DNA of 64,000 nt from NCBI GenBank assembly GCA_002104935.1, contig MCGT01000020.1:372001-436000 (forward strand), written 5' to 3'. The DNA comes from Hesseltinella vesiculosa. Its lineage: Eukaryota > Mucoromycota > Mucoromycetes > Mucorales > Cunninghamellaceae. Position 1 is the stretch's first letter. Every line of letters starts with the position of its first letter. The notes beneath the pieces were generated by a model, which had not been told where the DNA came from, did no database searches, and saw nothing but the letters and a program-made list of their open reading frames with translations. Made by a program: the position numbers and the translations under genes. Below are positions 1 to 12,135 of this stretch, piece after piece.

Positions 1-1482
1 ATGCTCTCAGCGAGAAAGTTTTTAAGAAGGAAAAAAAAGGTTGAACACTGACACTTTCTTTTGTGTTTTATTCCCCAGGTCAAACAAGTGTCATATCCGT
101 GGCTATTTAAATTCATATTTGATTCTGCATTATTTTTATTTTTGGACAACCAGTTCATATCAGGATGGCTACTTTCTCCCTGAAAAAAAAAGGCATGAAT
201 GATAACATGCCTCGGTCGGTGTTTGGACTGACAGCGGATCTTTTTTCTATGGCATAATGTCAACGTCACCATTGATTTTAACACATTTAACATTTTTTCT
301 GCATTTTAGAAAACTCGGAGCGACTTACACTGCAGGTAAAGAAAAGAGAGGATTTATGCAGATCTACATGGGCTGAACAGGGTGAAGTACCACAAGTTTA
401 TTTTGATGCCCCGTAAATAGAACCGGCTCGGAGTCACATTCTGCAACCACTTTTTCTATAAACTTCACATTACACAAAACATTTATCGCTAGTAGAGCCC
501 CCATTATCCGTACACCATGGACAGCGGGGGCGGGACATGTAGAAGAAGACGCACATTTCCTTTGCGTCATTAAATGTGCTTGACAATCTTCGTTACCAGG
601 GTTGTAGGCATGATGGCGCAGGGGTAAAAAAAAATTTTTTTTCACAAATTTGACAATGAAAAAATCACGGGCAAGGTTTCGGTGAAGAACCGTTTCATGC
701 AATTGATGCTGCAAGCCGAGGCAAAATCTACAATAGGCACAATGCCTCCACCTGTCAAAAGAGATAGTGGGATCTCGAAGTAAGATTGTTAAGGCAGGAC
801 AAGCTTCCATGCCATGCACTTTTCTGGAATTTTTGACTTTTCATTTGCCTCGAAGCTGACTAGCAAGAATGGGCCAATCAGATGATGCGGGTTTTGTATT
901 TCGCAATGATTGGTTATGGAAAATTTGAGAAGAAAAAAACAGCGCAACCAATCAAATAGCCAGCTGCATATGCGCTACTAAGCGCACTAACATGATCCGC
1001 TTGCAGAAAAGAATTTGTCGCATCTTTCTGCAAAGCATGTTATTTTTACCACCTTGGATTTATAGACCAAGCATGGTAAGGCATAGGGAGAGGCATGCGT
1101 GAAATAGACAGAATGATATGGATAGTCGCAACTTCTCCAATCTGGAGCATTTTTGTTTAACTGAGGATGACTCTGGGGCCTGAATTTTTTTTTTTCGTGG
1201 TTTGGTTTGCCAGGCAGTGTTAAGTTTTTATTTAAGAAGCACAGTAAAATGAGCAATAGAGATAGGCAAAGAGTGCAACCTATATCATTGATGGTACGCT
1301 ACTTCATTTTATATTTCAAAAAGAAAGGTACGTAGTAAAAAAAGGGCCAAGGATGTGATTGGCGGTCATTCTCGCTGGCATTGGAGGTTTGATCATCCGC
1401 AACACGCGATTCTTTTTTTTGTTTGTTTATCTAGGCTCTTCTATCTTTTTCTTTATTTCTGCTCAATTTCTATCTTTCCCTG
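1..1482. other. Gene-poor 5' flank
   Basis: I see no gene I can support here. A minus-strand open frame covers about 364..819, but it has an A/T run in its middle, matches no family I know and lacks a convincing splice pattern. The last 100 bases before 1483 are pyrimidine-rich, as expected for the leader of the Fanzor gene that follows. Confidence 0.5.
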
Positions 1483-4400
1483 ATGCAATCGCTTCTTCAA
1501 TCCGTCTACGTAACTCTGTGCCACATCCCTGAAGAAGATTTCCGCCGGGCGTTGCCTGATCAGTTGGGCCAAGCTTGGATGACCACCGAACAATTCTACA
1601 CTGTTTGGTCACAAGCAAAAGTCTATCGTCAAAGTAAGTCATCCATCACTTCAATCATGTCTTTTTCTTTACCCATCTTCGTAGGACGGGAAACTGGGCC
1701 CACGCCACAACGACGTGCCCAACAACAGGAACAAAACGATCGCGCCGAGGGGAGACGGCAGCGCCAAGAAGATGAGCGAAATCCTGATGCTGTGGGACCG
1801 TGTGCCACATGCGGCCAAATGGGACACTGTTCGTCTGCCAGCCGCCTCTGTCCTTACCATCGCATGAACAAGAAGGATTACATCAACGAAATGATGCCAG
1901 GTGGTGAGCGCTACACGATAAAAAAAAGCTTTGAAGATGCCGTCCGGCAGCCTTTCAAGCTCGCTTTGAAGCGCAACATAGAATCGACCAGCGCCTGCAA
2001 CAAGAACATCCTTTTCCGCCTCCAATTGTTTATCAACCATTTCGCTCTCACTCACCCGTCTGACTTTAAAAGCATCATGATCAGCCAGAACGGTCTCCTG
2101 TCCATCTCGCAGCTCATCTATCCCCGCAACCCGCGGCGACCGGGGATCACCAACGCTCACATCCTGCGAAGCCTTCCTCCCACCTTTCTGCCTCACTGGA
2201 ACCAGTTTGTCCGCGACCACCCAAACATCGTGTACAACCCTAACGACCACCACGGCATGGATCCGCTCGACAATGCAGCCCTACTCATTCCTGCTGATGA
2301 CCGCAGCCTTCACTTCCATCACCCGCATAAATTCTATGGAGGTACTTTTGGGCCATGTTTGTCAACGCTTGCCACCGCTTACTCCAATTGCTTGGTGATC
2401 GACTTTGAGAAAAAGGTCAAGAAGTTTATTCGATTCTCCTTTGCCATCACGGATGTCCAAGTAAGTTTTTTAAAAGGGCGGTACCAAAAAAGGGAATGTG
2501 TTCTGACTTTTTTTTGTCTCTTTCAGATCCCTCATATTGACCAGCAGGTGGATGACATCTACACAAACTTCGCAGAAAGACCCTCCCACCCTCAATCAGG
2601 TGTCACATCTGGATCGGCCACAAACAGTGTCCCTGGCGTGTCTGCCGAAGAAGCGGCGATTGCCGATGTGAAGGCGAAAACACTGGCCTTGAAACCCCAC
2701 TACGTTGGTAAATTGACATCAACAACTCTGTCCCGAAATCCTAGCAGTGCCTTGCTTGTCTACACCAACATCAACAAGCAATACGAGCAGTACAAGTCTC
2801 AGCCCAATGCCAACCCCAAAAAATGCCCAAAGCTTACCATCCTTCCTGAGCCCCACTTTGGACGCCGATTCATCCCCATCCTACCCGACACGATCAAATA
2901 CCTAGCCGAATGCGATGCTCCTGGTCACGCTGTGGCTACCGCTGGTGGTGAAGCAAGCAACAATGATATGGCTGGTGAACCCGACGCCGCATTCATCCGT
3001 GCCTTGCCCATGTTTTTCAAGGTGTTCCACATGGAGAAGTTCAACTTTGGCGGCCCTGGGTACGGGAGGCAAGTTTTGCAGACACCAAAAAAAAAAAAAA
3101 AAAAACAACTTCCAACTTTTTTCTTGTTTTTCTCACCTAGTGTCCAGGACATGCTTGAGGGTATACTATACAACCGTCCACTGTTTGCTTGCCACATTTG
3201 GTGTGATGGCGTTTCGTGCTGCTTTGAATTTATTCGTTTGCCAACCACGCATCGCCCAACGATGAAGCTGCCCAGCCTGGACCACTGGGATACCGAACTG
3301 GTCGATCGCTTCGACATGGTCGCCGTCGATCCAGGCCGCCGTGCCATCGTCACCGGAAGCTATGGCACCCCTTATCCACTTTCTATGCTCCCTGAAACCC
3401 GGGATGACGAAGACTCTGCAGGTGAAGGTGAACCCGATAACGATAATGACGAAGAACAAATGGCTATCGACACCCCCTGTCCTATTCGTACTGCTCAGCC
3501 TGCACATCAACATCAGGACTTTGACAACGCCACTGGCAGCACTGATATGGAACAAGGAAATCTCTCTATGCCTATGATTGACGATGCCGATCCTACCACC
3601 CCGATCCCCCAGTCTCACCATCTGCCTTACCGAGTCATCAAAGTTTCTGCAAAGGAATACCGCTCGCAATGTGGAACGCAGCGACGAATCCAACAATTGG
3701 AACGACGCAAGGTTTCCACGACATACTCTTTCCGAGGTCAGCAATTACCGTTCCATCAGCTGGAGGCTGCCATCCCTTCCCACCGAAGCACCAGCGCCTC
3801 CGAATATGCCATCCGAATCCAATACCTGCTCGATCGTCTCCCGCTCTTCTTCGACTTTTACGGCCTTCAGCATTCCATCGACCGCTTCAATGCTTACAGA
3901 GGGCGCCAGCGGGGTGTCGCATACGTTGCCAGTGTTCTTGCTGGACTGTCCAAGAAGTATGTCAAGTCCCAGCGCAATGTGCGTGGCCACCGCAAACGTA
4001 CCCACCGCAATCGGCGCAAGCGTCAGAAGAAAGCTCGGAAGAAAAAGGCCTTCAAGATCAGCATGGCCAAGAAGGCGATGGTGGAACACCTTGCCGCGCT
4101 GGATGTTTCTATCGTGAAGACCGAAAATCTGTTAAAATACTCTGCTGGCTCGATGCTACCTGGGACGATGGATCTATGGGAAGCAACATTACATACCATG
4201 CGCACCCAACGCGACCTCGACCGTGACCACCGCATTGATCTGATCAATGAAATGGAAGAAAAGAGGCAAGTTGTCGTAGTATTCAGGAGGTCCAGGTGGG
4301 CTTATTTTTCCATTGTAGACCTGCACCGCAAATGAAGCCAAACACACGCATTCGTCACGGTGTGACAAAGTTTCCCAGCGAAAGAGTTCCATTAATACTC

Positions 4401-4827
4401 TTTGGTGATGGCCTCAAGGGCCGGAAGGTCGCCGCCCCGCTCAAAAAGCAACTTCCTGGCTCGTCTTCCCTGGTGTTTGACCAATTGGAAAACCGACAAC
4501 GACAGGGCAAGCTTGCTGTTATCTCACTGAATGAGTTCAAAACAAGCAAGGTGGGTAAAAAAAAAAAAGCATGTCAGCAACGAGGTGGCTCATTCTTTTT
4601 CTTCAATGCAGCTCTGCTCTATCTGCCATGGCCCAACCAAAAACCCAGTCGTGAATGGTGGCAAGATTTATGGACTTCTGCGCTGCAGCTCCTGTGCGGT
4701 CATCTTTGACCGGGATGTCATGGCGGCCTGCAATATGGTGTCCATTGGTCAACACTTTTTCCAACACAAGCAACGCCCCCTGGCCTTTTGCCCACGCCGA
4801 CGCCCTCCAACCTCTCCTACCGCTTAG
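1483..4827 (+). CDS. Fanzor RNA-guided endonuclease (eukaryotic TnpB relative)
   Basis: Six exons are inferred: 1483..1633, 1685..2460, 2527..3068, 3141..4265, 4319..4550 and 4612..4827, giving about 1013 residues. The first three introns keep frame. Introns at 3069 and 4266 begin GCAAGT (GC-AG). The C-terminal third is diagnostic. RuvC-I VAVDPGRRAIVTG has its aspartate near residue 553. A basic Lys/Arg helix follows. Then comes ILFGDGLKGRK, a four-cysteine zinc ribbon (C944, C947, C967, C970), and RuvC-III FDRDVMAACNM with D977. This order is that of TnpB/Fanzor nucleases, which cut DNA guided by an omega RNA. A Cys/His cluster (CATCGQMGHC) near residue 100 could be a second zinc site. A typical RuvC-II Glu-Asp motif is not seen, fitting the rearranged active site described for Fanzors. 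The reading frame has no stop after splicing, so the gene may be active. I did not find flanking terminal repeats or a target-site duplication. The family call is firm; activity is inference. Confidence 0.9.
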
Positions 4828-4865
4828 TTTTCATATTTATTCACCAAAGCAACCCTGCAAAAGGG

Positions 4866-4957
4866 GTTACCGTCTGCTCTGGCAAGAACGTGTTTAATGC
4901 TTTTATCCGGTAACTGGTGCTTTTAGCCAACACTTAACACACGTTCTGATTGGTAAC
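4866..4957 (+). other. Stem-loop region after Fanzor stop; possible omega-RNA scaffold
   Basis: A two-part hairpin lies 39 nt after the Fanzor stop codon. The inner stem is AGAACGTGT at 4885..4893 pairing with ACACGTTCT at 4939..4947, nine perfect pairs. The outer stem is GTTACC at 4866..4871 pairing with GGTAAC at 4952..4957. Guide RNAs of TnpB/Fanzor elements usually come from the 3' end of the element, overlapping or following the nuclease gene, so position and structure fit. It could equally be a transcription terminator-like fold or chance. The guide itself would lie immediately beyond the scaffold. Confidence 0.35.
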
Positions 4958-5170
4958 GGAGTTTTCTTTTTTTCCATAGTGGATCAGCATCATGAAAAAA
5001 AAAGCAACGTCTGGAGCCAAATGCGGAAGGTCGGTAATTCTTCAGAGCTTCCAAAAGACAACAAAAAAAGATTTGGTATCCTTTTTTATTAAATGAATTC
5101 AGAAGAGAAGAAATAAAACATAGCGGGTGAGAGGGTCTAATTCTATGGCGGAGATGAGAGAGTAGGGAGC

Positions 5171-7719
5171 TTATTGTTGGGCACGGAAGAACTTGGCAAC
5201 TTCGACCATGTTGGCGAGAGCAGCCTTGGTTTCGGGCCATTGGCGAGACTTGAGACCACAGTCAGGGTTGGCCCAGAGGAGGTGGGTGGGGATGTACTTG
5301 AGCATATCAGCGAAACGTTGCTTCATTTCTTCGACGGAAGGCACACGGGGGGAGTGGATATCATAGAGACCAGGGCCGATTTCGTTGGTGTATTGCTTGG
5401 TTTCGAAGATGTTGAGGAGCTTTTCGTCAGACTTGGAGTTTTCAATGGTGATGACATCAGCTATTAGCAATGAAAAAGTGAGCCGACTGCCTCTGCGCAA
5501 TTTTTTTTTTTTTGCGAGACTTACCATCCATGGCAGCAATGGCGTCAAAGATATCGTTGAAGTCAGAGTAGCACATGTGGGTGTGGATTTGGGTTTCGTC
5601 ACGGACACCAGAGGTGGAGAGACGGAAGCAGCCAACAGACCATTCCAAGTATGCGTCCCAGTCAGCGCGGCGGATGGGCAAACCTTCACGAATAGCAGGT
5701 TCATCAACTTGGATACAAGGGATACCAGCAGCTTCGAGGTCAACAACTTCGTCACGGAGAGCCAAACCGATTTGAGCACACAATTGGTCGGCGGGGATAT
5801 CGTCACGGACGAAAGACCACTTCATCATGGTGACAGGGCCAGTGAGCATACCCTTCATGGGACGCTTGGTCAAGGATTGAGCATACTTGATTTCTTCAAT
5901 GGTCATAGGGCTGGAAGGGAGAAAAAGAAAAAGTGAGACACTCGCCTATTTTTTTTTTTTTTTTTTTTTGGATTTACCAGCGGCGGGACACGTCACCGAA
6001 AATGACAGGAGGCTTGACACAACGAGAGCCATAGGAGACAACCCAGCCGTTTTGGGTGAAGTCGTAACCGTGCAGCAAGTGACCAAAGTGTTCAACCATG
6101 TCGTTACGTTCAGGTTCACCATGGACAAGGACGTCCAAATCCAATTCTTCTTGCTGTTGGACCATGTACTTCATTTGCTCCTTGATGAAAGCATCGTAGT
6201 CAGCATCAGACAATTCACCCTTGTTGTGCTTTTGGCGGGCAACACGGATTTCCTTGGTTTGAGGGAAGGAGCCAATGGTGGTCGTGGGGAACAAGGGCAA
6301 GTTGAGCTTCTTGACTTGGGCTTCACGACGGACGGGGAAGGCAGAAGGGCGCTTCCAGGCTTCAGCAGGCACTTGGGCAACACGGTCGCGTACTTGAGGG
6401 TTGACAGTTTGAGGAGAGGTGCGACGGCTTTCGATAGCAGCAGCATTGGCTTGCAATTCAGTTTGAACAGCTTCACGACCTTGGGTCACAGCCTTGGCAA
6501 TGGTAGCGATTTCACCACACTTTTCAACTGGGGAGAAAGAAAAAAAAAGTTAGATATTTTTTTTTTGTCCTTTTTTTTTTTGTCTTTTTTGTTTTTGTCT
6601 TTTTTTTTTTTTTGTCTTGGATCGGGACAACTTACCAGAGTAAGAGAGCCAGCTGTACAATTCAGGGTTGGCAGCCTTGATCTTGGTTTCAAAGGCAGTG
6701 GAGAAGGGAGAGTGGGCCAAAGAGCAAGAAGGAGCAACGAAGACACGATCTTGACCAAGGGCTTGGACAGCCTTTTCAACCAATTCAATCGACTTGGCCA
6801 AGTTGTTGATCCAGATGTTACGACCGTCAACGACACCAGCAGAGAGCACTTGACCGTTGGTCAACAAGGGAATGATGGCATCCAATTCTTGAGGGGCACG
6901 GACGAGATCCAAGTGGATACCATCAACATGGGGCAACAAGGCTTCAGCGTTGCTTTCGATGCGACCAAAGTAAGCAGCGACCAAGATCTTGACACCGGTG
7001 GCGGCAGCTTGCAAGGATTGGTAGGCAGTGGCAAAGGCTTGCTTGACAGGAGCAGCCAAATCGTAGATCAAGGCAGGTTCGTCGATTTGCACCCAGTCGG
7101 CACCGGCTTCCTTCAATTGCTTGAGGAGCTCGATGTATTGAGGCAGGAGCTTAGGCAACAAAGACAGGGTGTCAAAGTCGGCGACGCCCTTGGCGGGCTT
7201 ACCCAAATACAAGAAGGAAACAGGACCAACCAAGACAGGGCGGGTGTGGATGTTCAAAGCCTTGGCAGCCTTGAATTGTTCAACAGCGCGAGGAGCTTGC
7301 AGGGTGAAGGTTTGGTCGTTTTCGAGTTCGGGCACGATGAAATGGTAGTTGGTGTCGAACCACTTCTTCATTTCCATGGCAGGGACATCGACCTTGGGAG
7401 TGGTTTCGGTGGCAGGGCGTTGGAGACCACGACCCATGGCAAAGAATTGGTCCAAGGCAGGCAAGTGTTGGTAGCGTTGAGGGATGACGCCAAATTGTTG
7501 AGCAGTGTCAAGGACACGGTCATACAAGGTGAATTCACCCGAGGGAATGTGCTCGACACCCTTTTCTTGTTGGACTTTCCAGTGAGCTTCTTGGATCTTC
7601 AAGTAACCAGCCTTGAGGTCAGCTTCGGTGATCTTGCCAGACCAGTAAGATTCAACAAGCTTCTTGAGCTCGCGTTGAGCGCCAACGTAAGGAAAACCGA
7701 GATTGGTAGCTTTAACCAT
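5171..7719 (-). CDS. MET6: Cobalamin-independent methionine synthase (MetE type)
   Basis: Transfers a methyl group from 5-methyltetrahydropteroyl-polyglutamate to homocysteine, the last step of methionine synthesis, in the cytosol. Four exons are inferred: 7719..6636, 6527..5978, 5910..5525 and 5460..5171, giving 769 residues, the usual length. The N-terminal domain starts [20 protein letters not shown]. The C-terminal barrel holds the zinc ligands: H656 and C658 in HTHMC, E680 in TIEN, and C741 in NPDCGLK. The motif [10 protein letters not shown] marks the start of the catalytic domain. Introns have GTAAG-type donors and long T/A runs (one with over 20 T on the plus strand). A TATA element lies about 80 bp upstream. 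The antisense strand is open for 615 codons, which is only a shadow. FPGS, which makes the polyglutamate substrate, is encoded later in this window. Confidence 0.97.
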
Positions 7720-7797
7720 TATGTGTATAAATGAGAATTTGAGATGATAAAAAAAATGTTATTTTTCTTTTGGCAAAATAAAAAAAAGAAAGCGACC

Positions 7798-7804
7798 TTA
7801 TATA
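7798..7804 (-). promoter_or_regulatory. TATA-like element upstream of MET6
   Basis: On the minus strand this reads TATATAA in an AGTATATAAGG context, about 80 bp before the MET6 start codon. The spacing suits a TATA box with a short 5' leader. There is no direct evidence of transcription start. Confidence 0.45.
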
Positions 7805-10800
7805 CTTTGTCCACGGTGTCTAATTGCAAGAACAGAAGAAAAAACAGATGAGATTTAATTATGCAGTTTTGACCAATCAAATTCGAAAATCATGTAAACC
7901 AGAACAACGCCTGCCTCTTTTTCCCAAGTCCATCGCCGCTTCGAAAGTGTGATCGCTTTTATGAGATCCACCCTAACCAATCAGAAGCGCTGCTTCTCCG
8001 ACCAGATCTCGCCTAGTTAAAAATATTAGTGCTTTCCGAACGTCAAAAGTCAGATGCAAGATATCTATCATCTATGTTTTTGCCAGATTCCTTGACTTTC
8101 TTACAATTCATTGGCTCCATATTACGCATCATCCATCTCACTGTCCAAAATACCATCGCTTTTGAGGGATACTCTCCATCGCCTTGGTACTTTTGAAAAA
8201 AAAAAAACCGCCGTCGTGCCTATGGTATTTCTTAACCTTGCTCAGCTCACTCTTTCCCATTAATCCACTATTTGCATCTTGCTTCTTCTTTGATGCCGCT
8301 GTCGTCGGCACCAACCATCGTTGACATTGGAGCATTGATTACGTTGACCAGCCCGTCGCACCCTCCCTCTTGAAATCGAAAATCGCCCTCTCTATGCCCT
8401 CCTACGCTTACTGCCAGCTACCCTATAGTCATATGAAAAAAAAAAAAAAAGATGACCATGGCAACGCGTCGCTGTCCTCAAACATGTGTAACATCAGCAT
8501 GCACTGGTTTATCAGATTCAAAGTTCAGATCGCACCTCCCAAAAGCGGTTTTGGGCTGCAGTGCCATCGTGGATCCTAAACAACGATTCCATCGCTTTTT
8601 TCATTCACCATATGACACTGCAGGAGAACAGTTGAAGTATGGATGTCTCGCCGCCATCCAAAAGCACCTAAGCATCTGACACCACAGGCACTGTTGGTTC
8701 CCTGTTCATTACCACTGCCTCGGAAACCAGTGCATTGATTAAAGTTCAATGTGGTAGCTTCACTTGACCTCCCTGAATCCAAATGCCTCTTACAGTATTA
8801 CCAACTATTCCGCATTTGAATTTCCGACTGTGCAACAACTGAGCTCCATCTCATTTTTCAAGCATGTTTCTTTGCCTGTTTCTCCCGTCGAAAACTTTGC
8901 CAGGTCAACCATCAAACGACAACAGAACACACTTCTCAGTAGGCAATTAATCACCACGCGTCAACTAGCATAGTGCATTCACCAAGGAAACGGATCGAAC
9001 GGGGAAACTTGAACTCAAACATGAGAACCCTTTTTTTTTTTTTTACTTTTGAGTAAAAACGACCTTCATAATTTGCGTCATCCTGCCAACGACGTATATA
9101 ATACAAGAGGCATCCTGTACTCATGAGTAGATGGTTACATAGAACTCGCAGAGCAGCGGTAGATACAGCGGCAGGTTGGTCATTGTCAAGAGAATCAAGA
9201 AGCAACAACTCGGTGCCTATTTTTATTTATTGGCAGCATGCAAATACTTACGTTGAGGTGTAGGTAGATTCAAAAATGGGAGGGATGCCCATCAGGAAAA
9301 GTGTTATATGTATAAGAGCTGAATAATGTGAAAGACGTGATTATGAACAATTGGACAGGAAGGGATGCACCTAAAAATCGAGCGTCGCCCGGGCGGAGTT
9401 TAATGATTTTGGCTGTGGTTTGCTCTTCGGTTTCTCGTCTTTTTATTATTTTTATTTTTTTAGCTTGAAGAATGGAAGTTCAGACTTCGTCGATTACAAA
9501 CTGGGCAGGCGACCGTCGCCGCTTGGCTTGGTCTTTTAAGAATCAACGGGGTTTCTTCGATCATTGGAAGCCAGGTTTTTTTTGTACTGGGGGCTGATCG
9601 ACTTTGGGCAGGGTTGGACAGCGTGGGAGCTGCTGGACTTTGAACAAGGTTGGAGAGCGCTGGAACTGCTGGACTTTGGACGGTACCTGATTTTCCGTCA
9701 GGGGTTTCTTTGAGCTGTAATTAAATAGTTTTGTTGGGTGAACCAAGTGCGTGCGAAATCAATTATAGCCCATGTTTACCAGCTTTCTAGCTCTTCACTC
9801 GGCTATCTTAGAGCGTTGTAATTTTAATCGTATTCAATTCTCATCTTTTTGAACACGCATGAAAAATTTGGGGTGAATCGACTTAATACACTTTCCCACT
9901 GTGAATTTTGATCAGATCGTCTAGGGGGTGTCCCTGTGGGGAAAATGGTCGATTTTTCATTTTTTTTAGCTGGGGGGTCGGAGGTGTCAAAAAAAAACTG
10001 ATCAAAAGTTGGCTGGGCAACCTTTATCCATCGACCTGATTTTTTCAGTGCCACCATTATTCACATGTTTGCGCATCTATACAAAATATCAGATCAATCT
10101 GATCACTCAAAAATCCTGAAGAGGTTTTGGTTTTTTTTTTCAAAATGAAAATGAAAGAATTGGGTGATCAAATTCAATTTCCGCTCAGTGCTTCGTTTCT
10201 GGCCGGTGATCACAGACAGATATGAAAAAGTAATCCAAAGTCCAGCCACCATTACCAAACCATTCCAGTTTGCTATTTTCTTCTTTTTTCGATGTCATGT
10301 CTGTTTCAATGCCGCACTCCTCAGCTTGGCTTGGCAAAAGCAGCTCAAAAATGTCGGTAAATGGTGTGAAATGGCGAGGTGACTTGGCAGAATGAGTAAC
10401 AAACCTTTTTCGATCAGCCTGGGCTTTTTCAGTATCAATATGCTTCATAAGAGCTAGTATGAGTGCAAACTTTCAGATTGCACATCACGCCAGATGTGGT
10501 ATAAGCCTTGGTTAAAGAAGTACATAGCATGTGGGTCAGGTCATATGACCTACTCTAGACAGCTAGTGAGCAAGAATGTTCTGCCTGGTTTGGACTTTTA
10601 CAGTTTCTAGGTTTTTTATTAACTTCCTTGTGAGCCTGGCAAGCAGCCTGACTTGAAGCAATTTTTTTACACGATGTACCAATCAAAAATAATAATAAAA
10701 GAGAGGCAGTGTCTTGGACCAGATTGTAACACAGCTGAGACAACCTCTGGGCAAGTGGTGCTTGCCCAATTCAAACAATCTCAGATGAAGACACTTGAAC

Positions 10801-11324
10801 GGTTCCATATGTTAAGTCATCCAATACGCTGAGGTGGACGTGCTGCCCAATGCTGGGTTCTTTTTTTTTTTTTTGCATTCTCGGCGACGCTTATCTGGGC
10901 GATCTGCCGACATACCTCGAAGAAAGGGCAGATACCTTTAGTGACTAAAACACTGATGGCAACTGTTCCAAACAGAAAGCTGTTAGGTGTGCAATGCTGC
11001 GGCACTCTATTTTCTCATGTATCACCTGATGAATTTCTTAGCATGCCATTTTGATCGATCTCTCTTGGCTAGACTGCTCGAAAATAAAAAATAAAGTAAT
11101 AAACGACGCATGGACTTCAAATAGCTGGCCAATTTTTCTTTTTGCTTGGTCACTGTGGTGCCAAACTGCAAAAGTAGCTAGCGGCAGGGTGACTGATGCT
11201 GAGCACCCTGGGAAAGTCGCGTTATCGGGACATGAATTGGTTGGTATTGAAAATTTGAATTTGGCTTTCCTCCTTTTTTTTTTCTTCCTTATTCCAGAGT
11301 GGTCCCTGAAAAAGTGCTGTTACC
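7805..11324. other. Long gene-poor interval
   Basis: No complete gene is supported. About 8074..8430 has short plus-strand open stretches broken by an A run and stops, possibly an old coding relic. Around 8951..9300 on the minus strand there is a clean GTAAGT donor (near 9251) and an AG acceptor (near 9216), and an 80-codon open frame downstream. However, the ATG exon that could feed it runs into a stop after splicing, so I do not call a gene. A dispersed repeat copy occupies about 9709..10120. The rest shows only short open frames and A/T runs. Confidence 0.5.
9709..10120 (+). repeat. Dispersed repeat family, copy A
   Basis: This stretch matches 35944..36312 (same strand) and the reverse complement of 53579..54030 over its length. 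Shared blocks include TTTTCATTTTTTTTAGCTG, the segment reading gttggctgggcaacctt, and the end block ttttttcagt. Identity looks like about 65-75% by eye with small gaps. No open reading frame is conserved between copies, so it behaves like an old non-autonomous element. Confidence 0.75.
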
Positions 11325-11898
11325 ATGGCAGCCGGCCACATATTTCGTCTTGCAACTGAACTTGACCTCGACCGGAAGTATGAAATTTTGACAGTCGTAA
11401 ACAACGCTTACCTTGACGACGGTAAGTTTAGACATAATTGTTTTAAAGAAATATAATAATCACTTCTTTGTCAAACATGAAGGATGGGCAACAGCAAACT
11501 ACTTTGTCGCTGGCAATCGATCGACCTTGGCTGAGATTGAAATGTATTTGAAGAACGACAAAGAACGATTCTTCATTGCCTTGAATGCAGAGCAACAGGT
11601 GGTAGGCACTGTAAAGGTGGAATGCCGCGACGCCAAAGCCTTTGTGGGGATTCTGGCAGTGCGTGCCGATTGCCAGTCTAAAGGCATCGCACGCGCCCTG
11701 ATGAACATAGCCTTGTTGGATGCTCAAACCCGAGGATGTGTAGCGGCAGTGATGGATGTGGTTGACAGTCGGACGTCGCTGCTTGCCTGGTACTATCGCC
11801 TTGGCTTCCAAGATACAGGTGTACGGGAGGACATGTACCATGAAAAGATAATTGGTGGTCACGTTCGAATGATAATCTTAGAAAAGCCGCTTGGATAA
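11325..11898 (+). CDS. GNAT-family N-acetyltransferase, first of a tandem pair
   Basis: Two exons are inferred, 11325..11421 and 11483..11898, encoding 170 residues. The start MAAGHIFRLATELDLDRKYE matches the N terminus of the paralog 240 bp downstream. The acetyl-CoA binding region of the GNAT fold is visible as VGTVKVE, then GILAVRADCQSKGIARALM (the Q/RxxGxG/A-like loop) and a final beta strand with WYYRLGFQDTG. The substrate cannot be told from sequence; small amines, amino acids or protein N termini are all possible. Both paralogs have a first exon of exactly 97 nt and an intron at the same codon, showing tandem duplication. Confidence 0.85.
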
Positions 11899-12135
11899 TA
11901 TGGAGAAATAAACCGGAGGCTTCATTATTTTTTTTATTTTTTTTGCACGAGCAGAGCGGCAAAATTACCAATTTGTAAGCAAGGGCATGCGCCACTAAAC
12001 CTTGTTTTCAATATGTCAGATGCTCCAAACCTTTTTTTGATCTGGGCCAGGCTGGAGATGTCAAAAAGTCAACTCCAATTATTTTTTTTTATTTACTTTC
12101 TTTTTTCGTTTTATTCTCAAGTTAACACGGTAGAC

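Noticed and set aside
364..819. A 151-codon minus-strand frame with several Cys residues, faintly like a Fanzor zinc ribbon
   Set aside because: The frame opens with a non-ATG codon, contains a homopolymer break, and the resemblance (a few spaced Gly/Leu/Cys residues) is too weak to support a relic.
5887..7734. A 615-codon open frame on the plus strand
   Set aside because: It is the antisense of MET6 exons and introns; the minus strand encodes a complete, well-conserved methionine synthase.
8074..8973. Series of short plus-strand frames that might form a gene
   Set aside because: They are interrupted by stops and a long A run, with no consistent set of splice sites and no recognisable motif.
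8951..9330. Spliced minus-strand gene suggested by a GTAAGT donor and AG acceptor
   Set aside because: The only ATG exon (MGIPPIFESTYTS) reads into a stop seven codons after the junction.
10164..10448. Overlapping open frames on both strands near 10.2-10.4 kb
   Set aside because: Neither has conserved motifs or codon bias; they sit beside a repeat copy.
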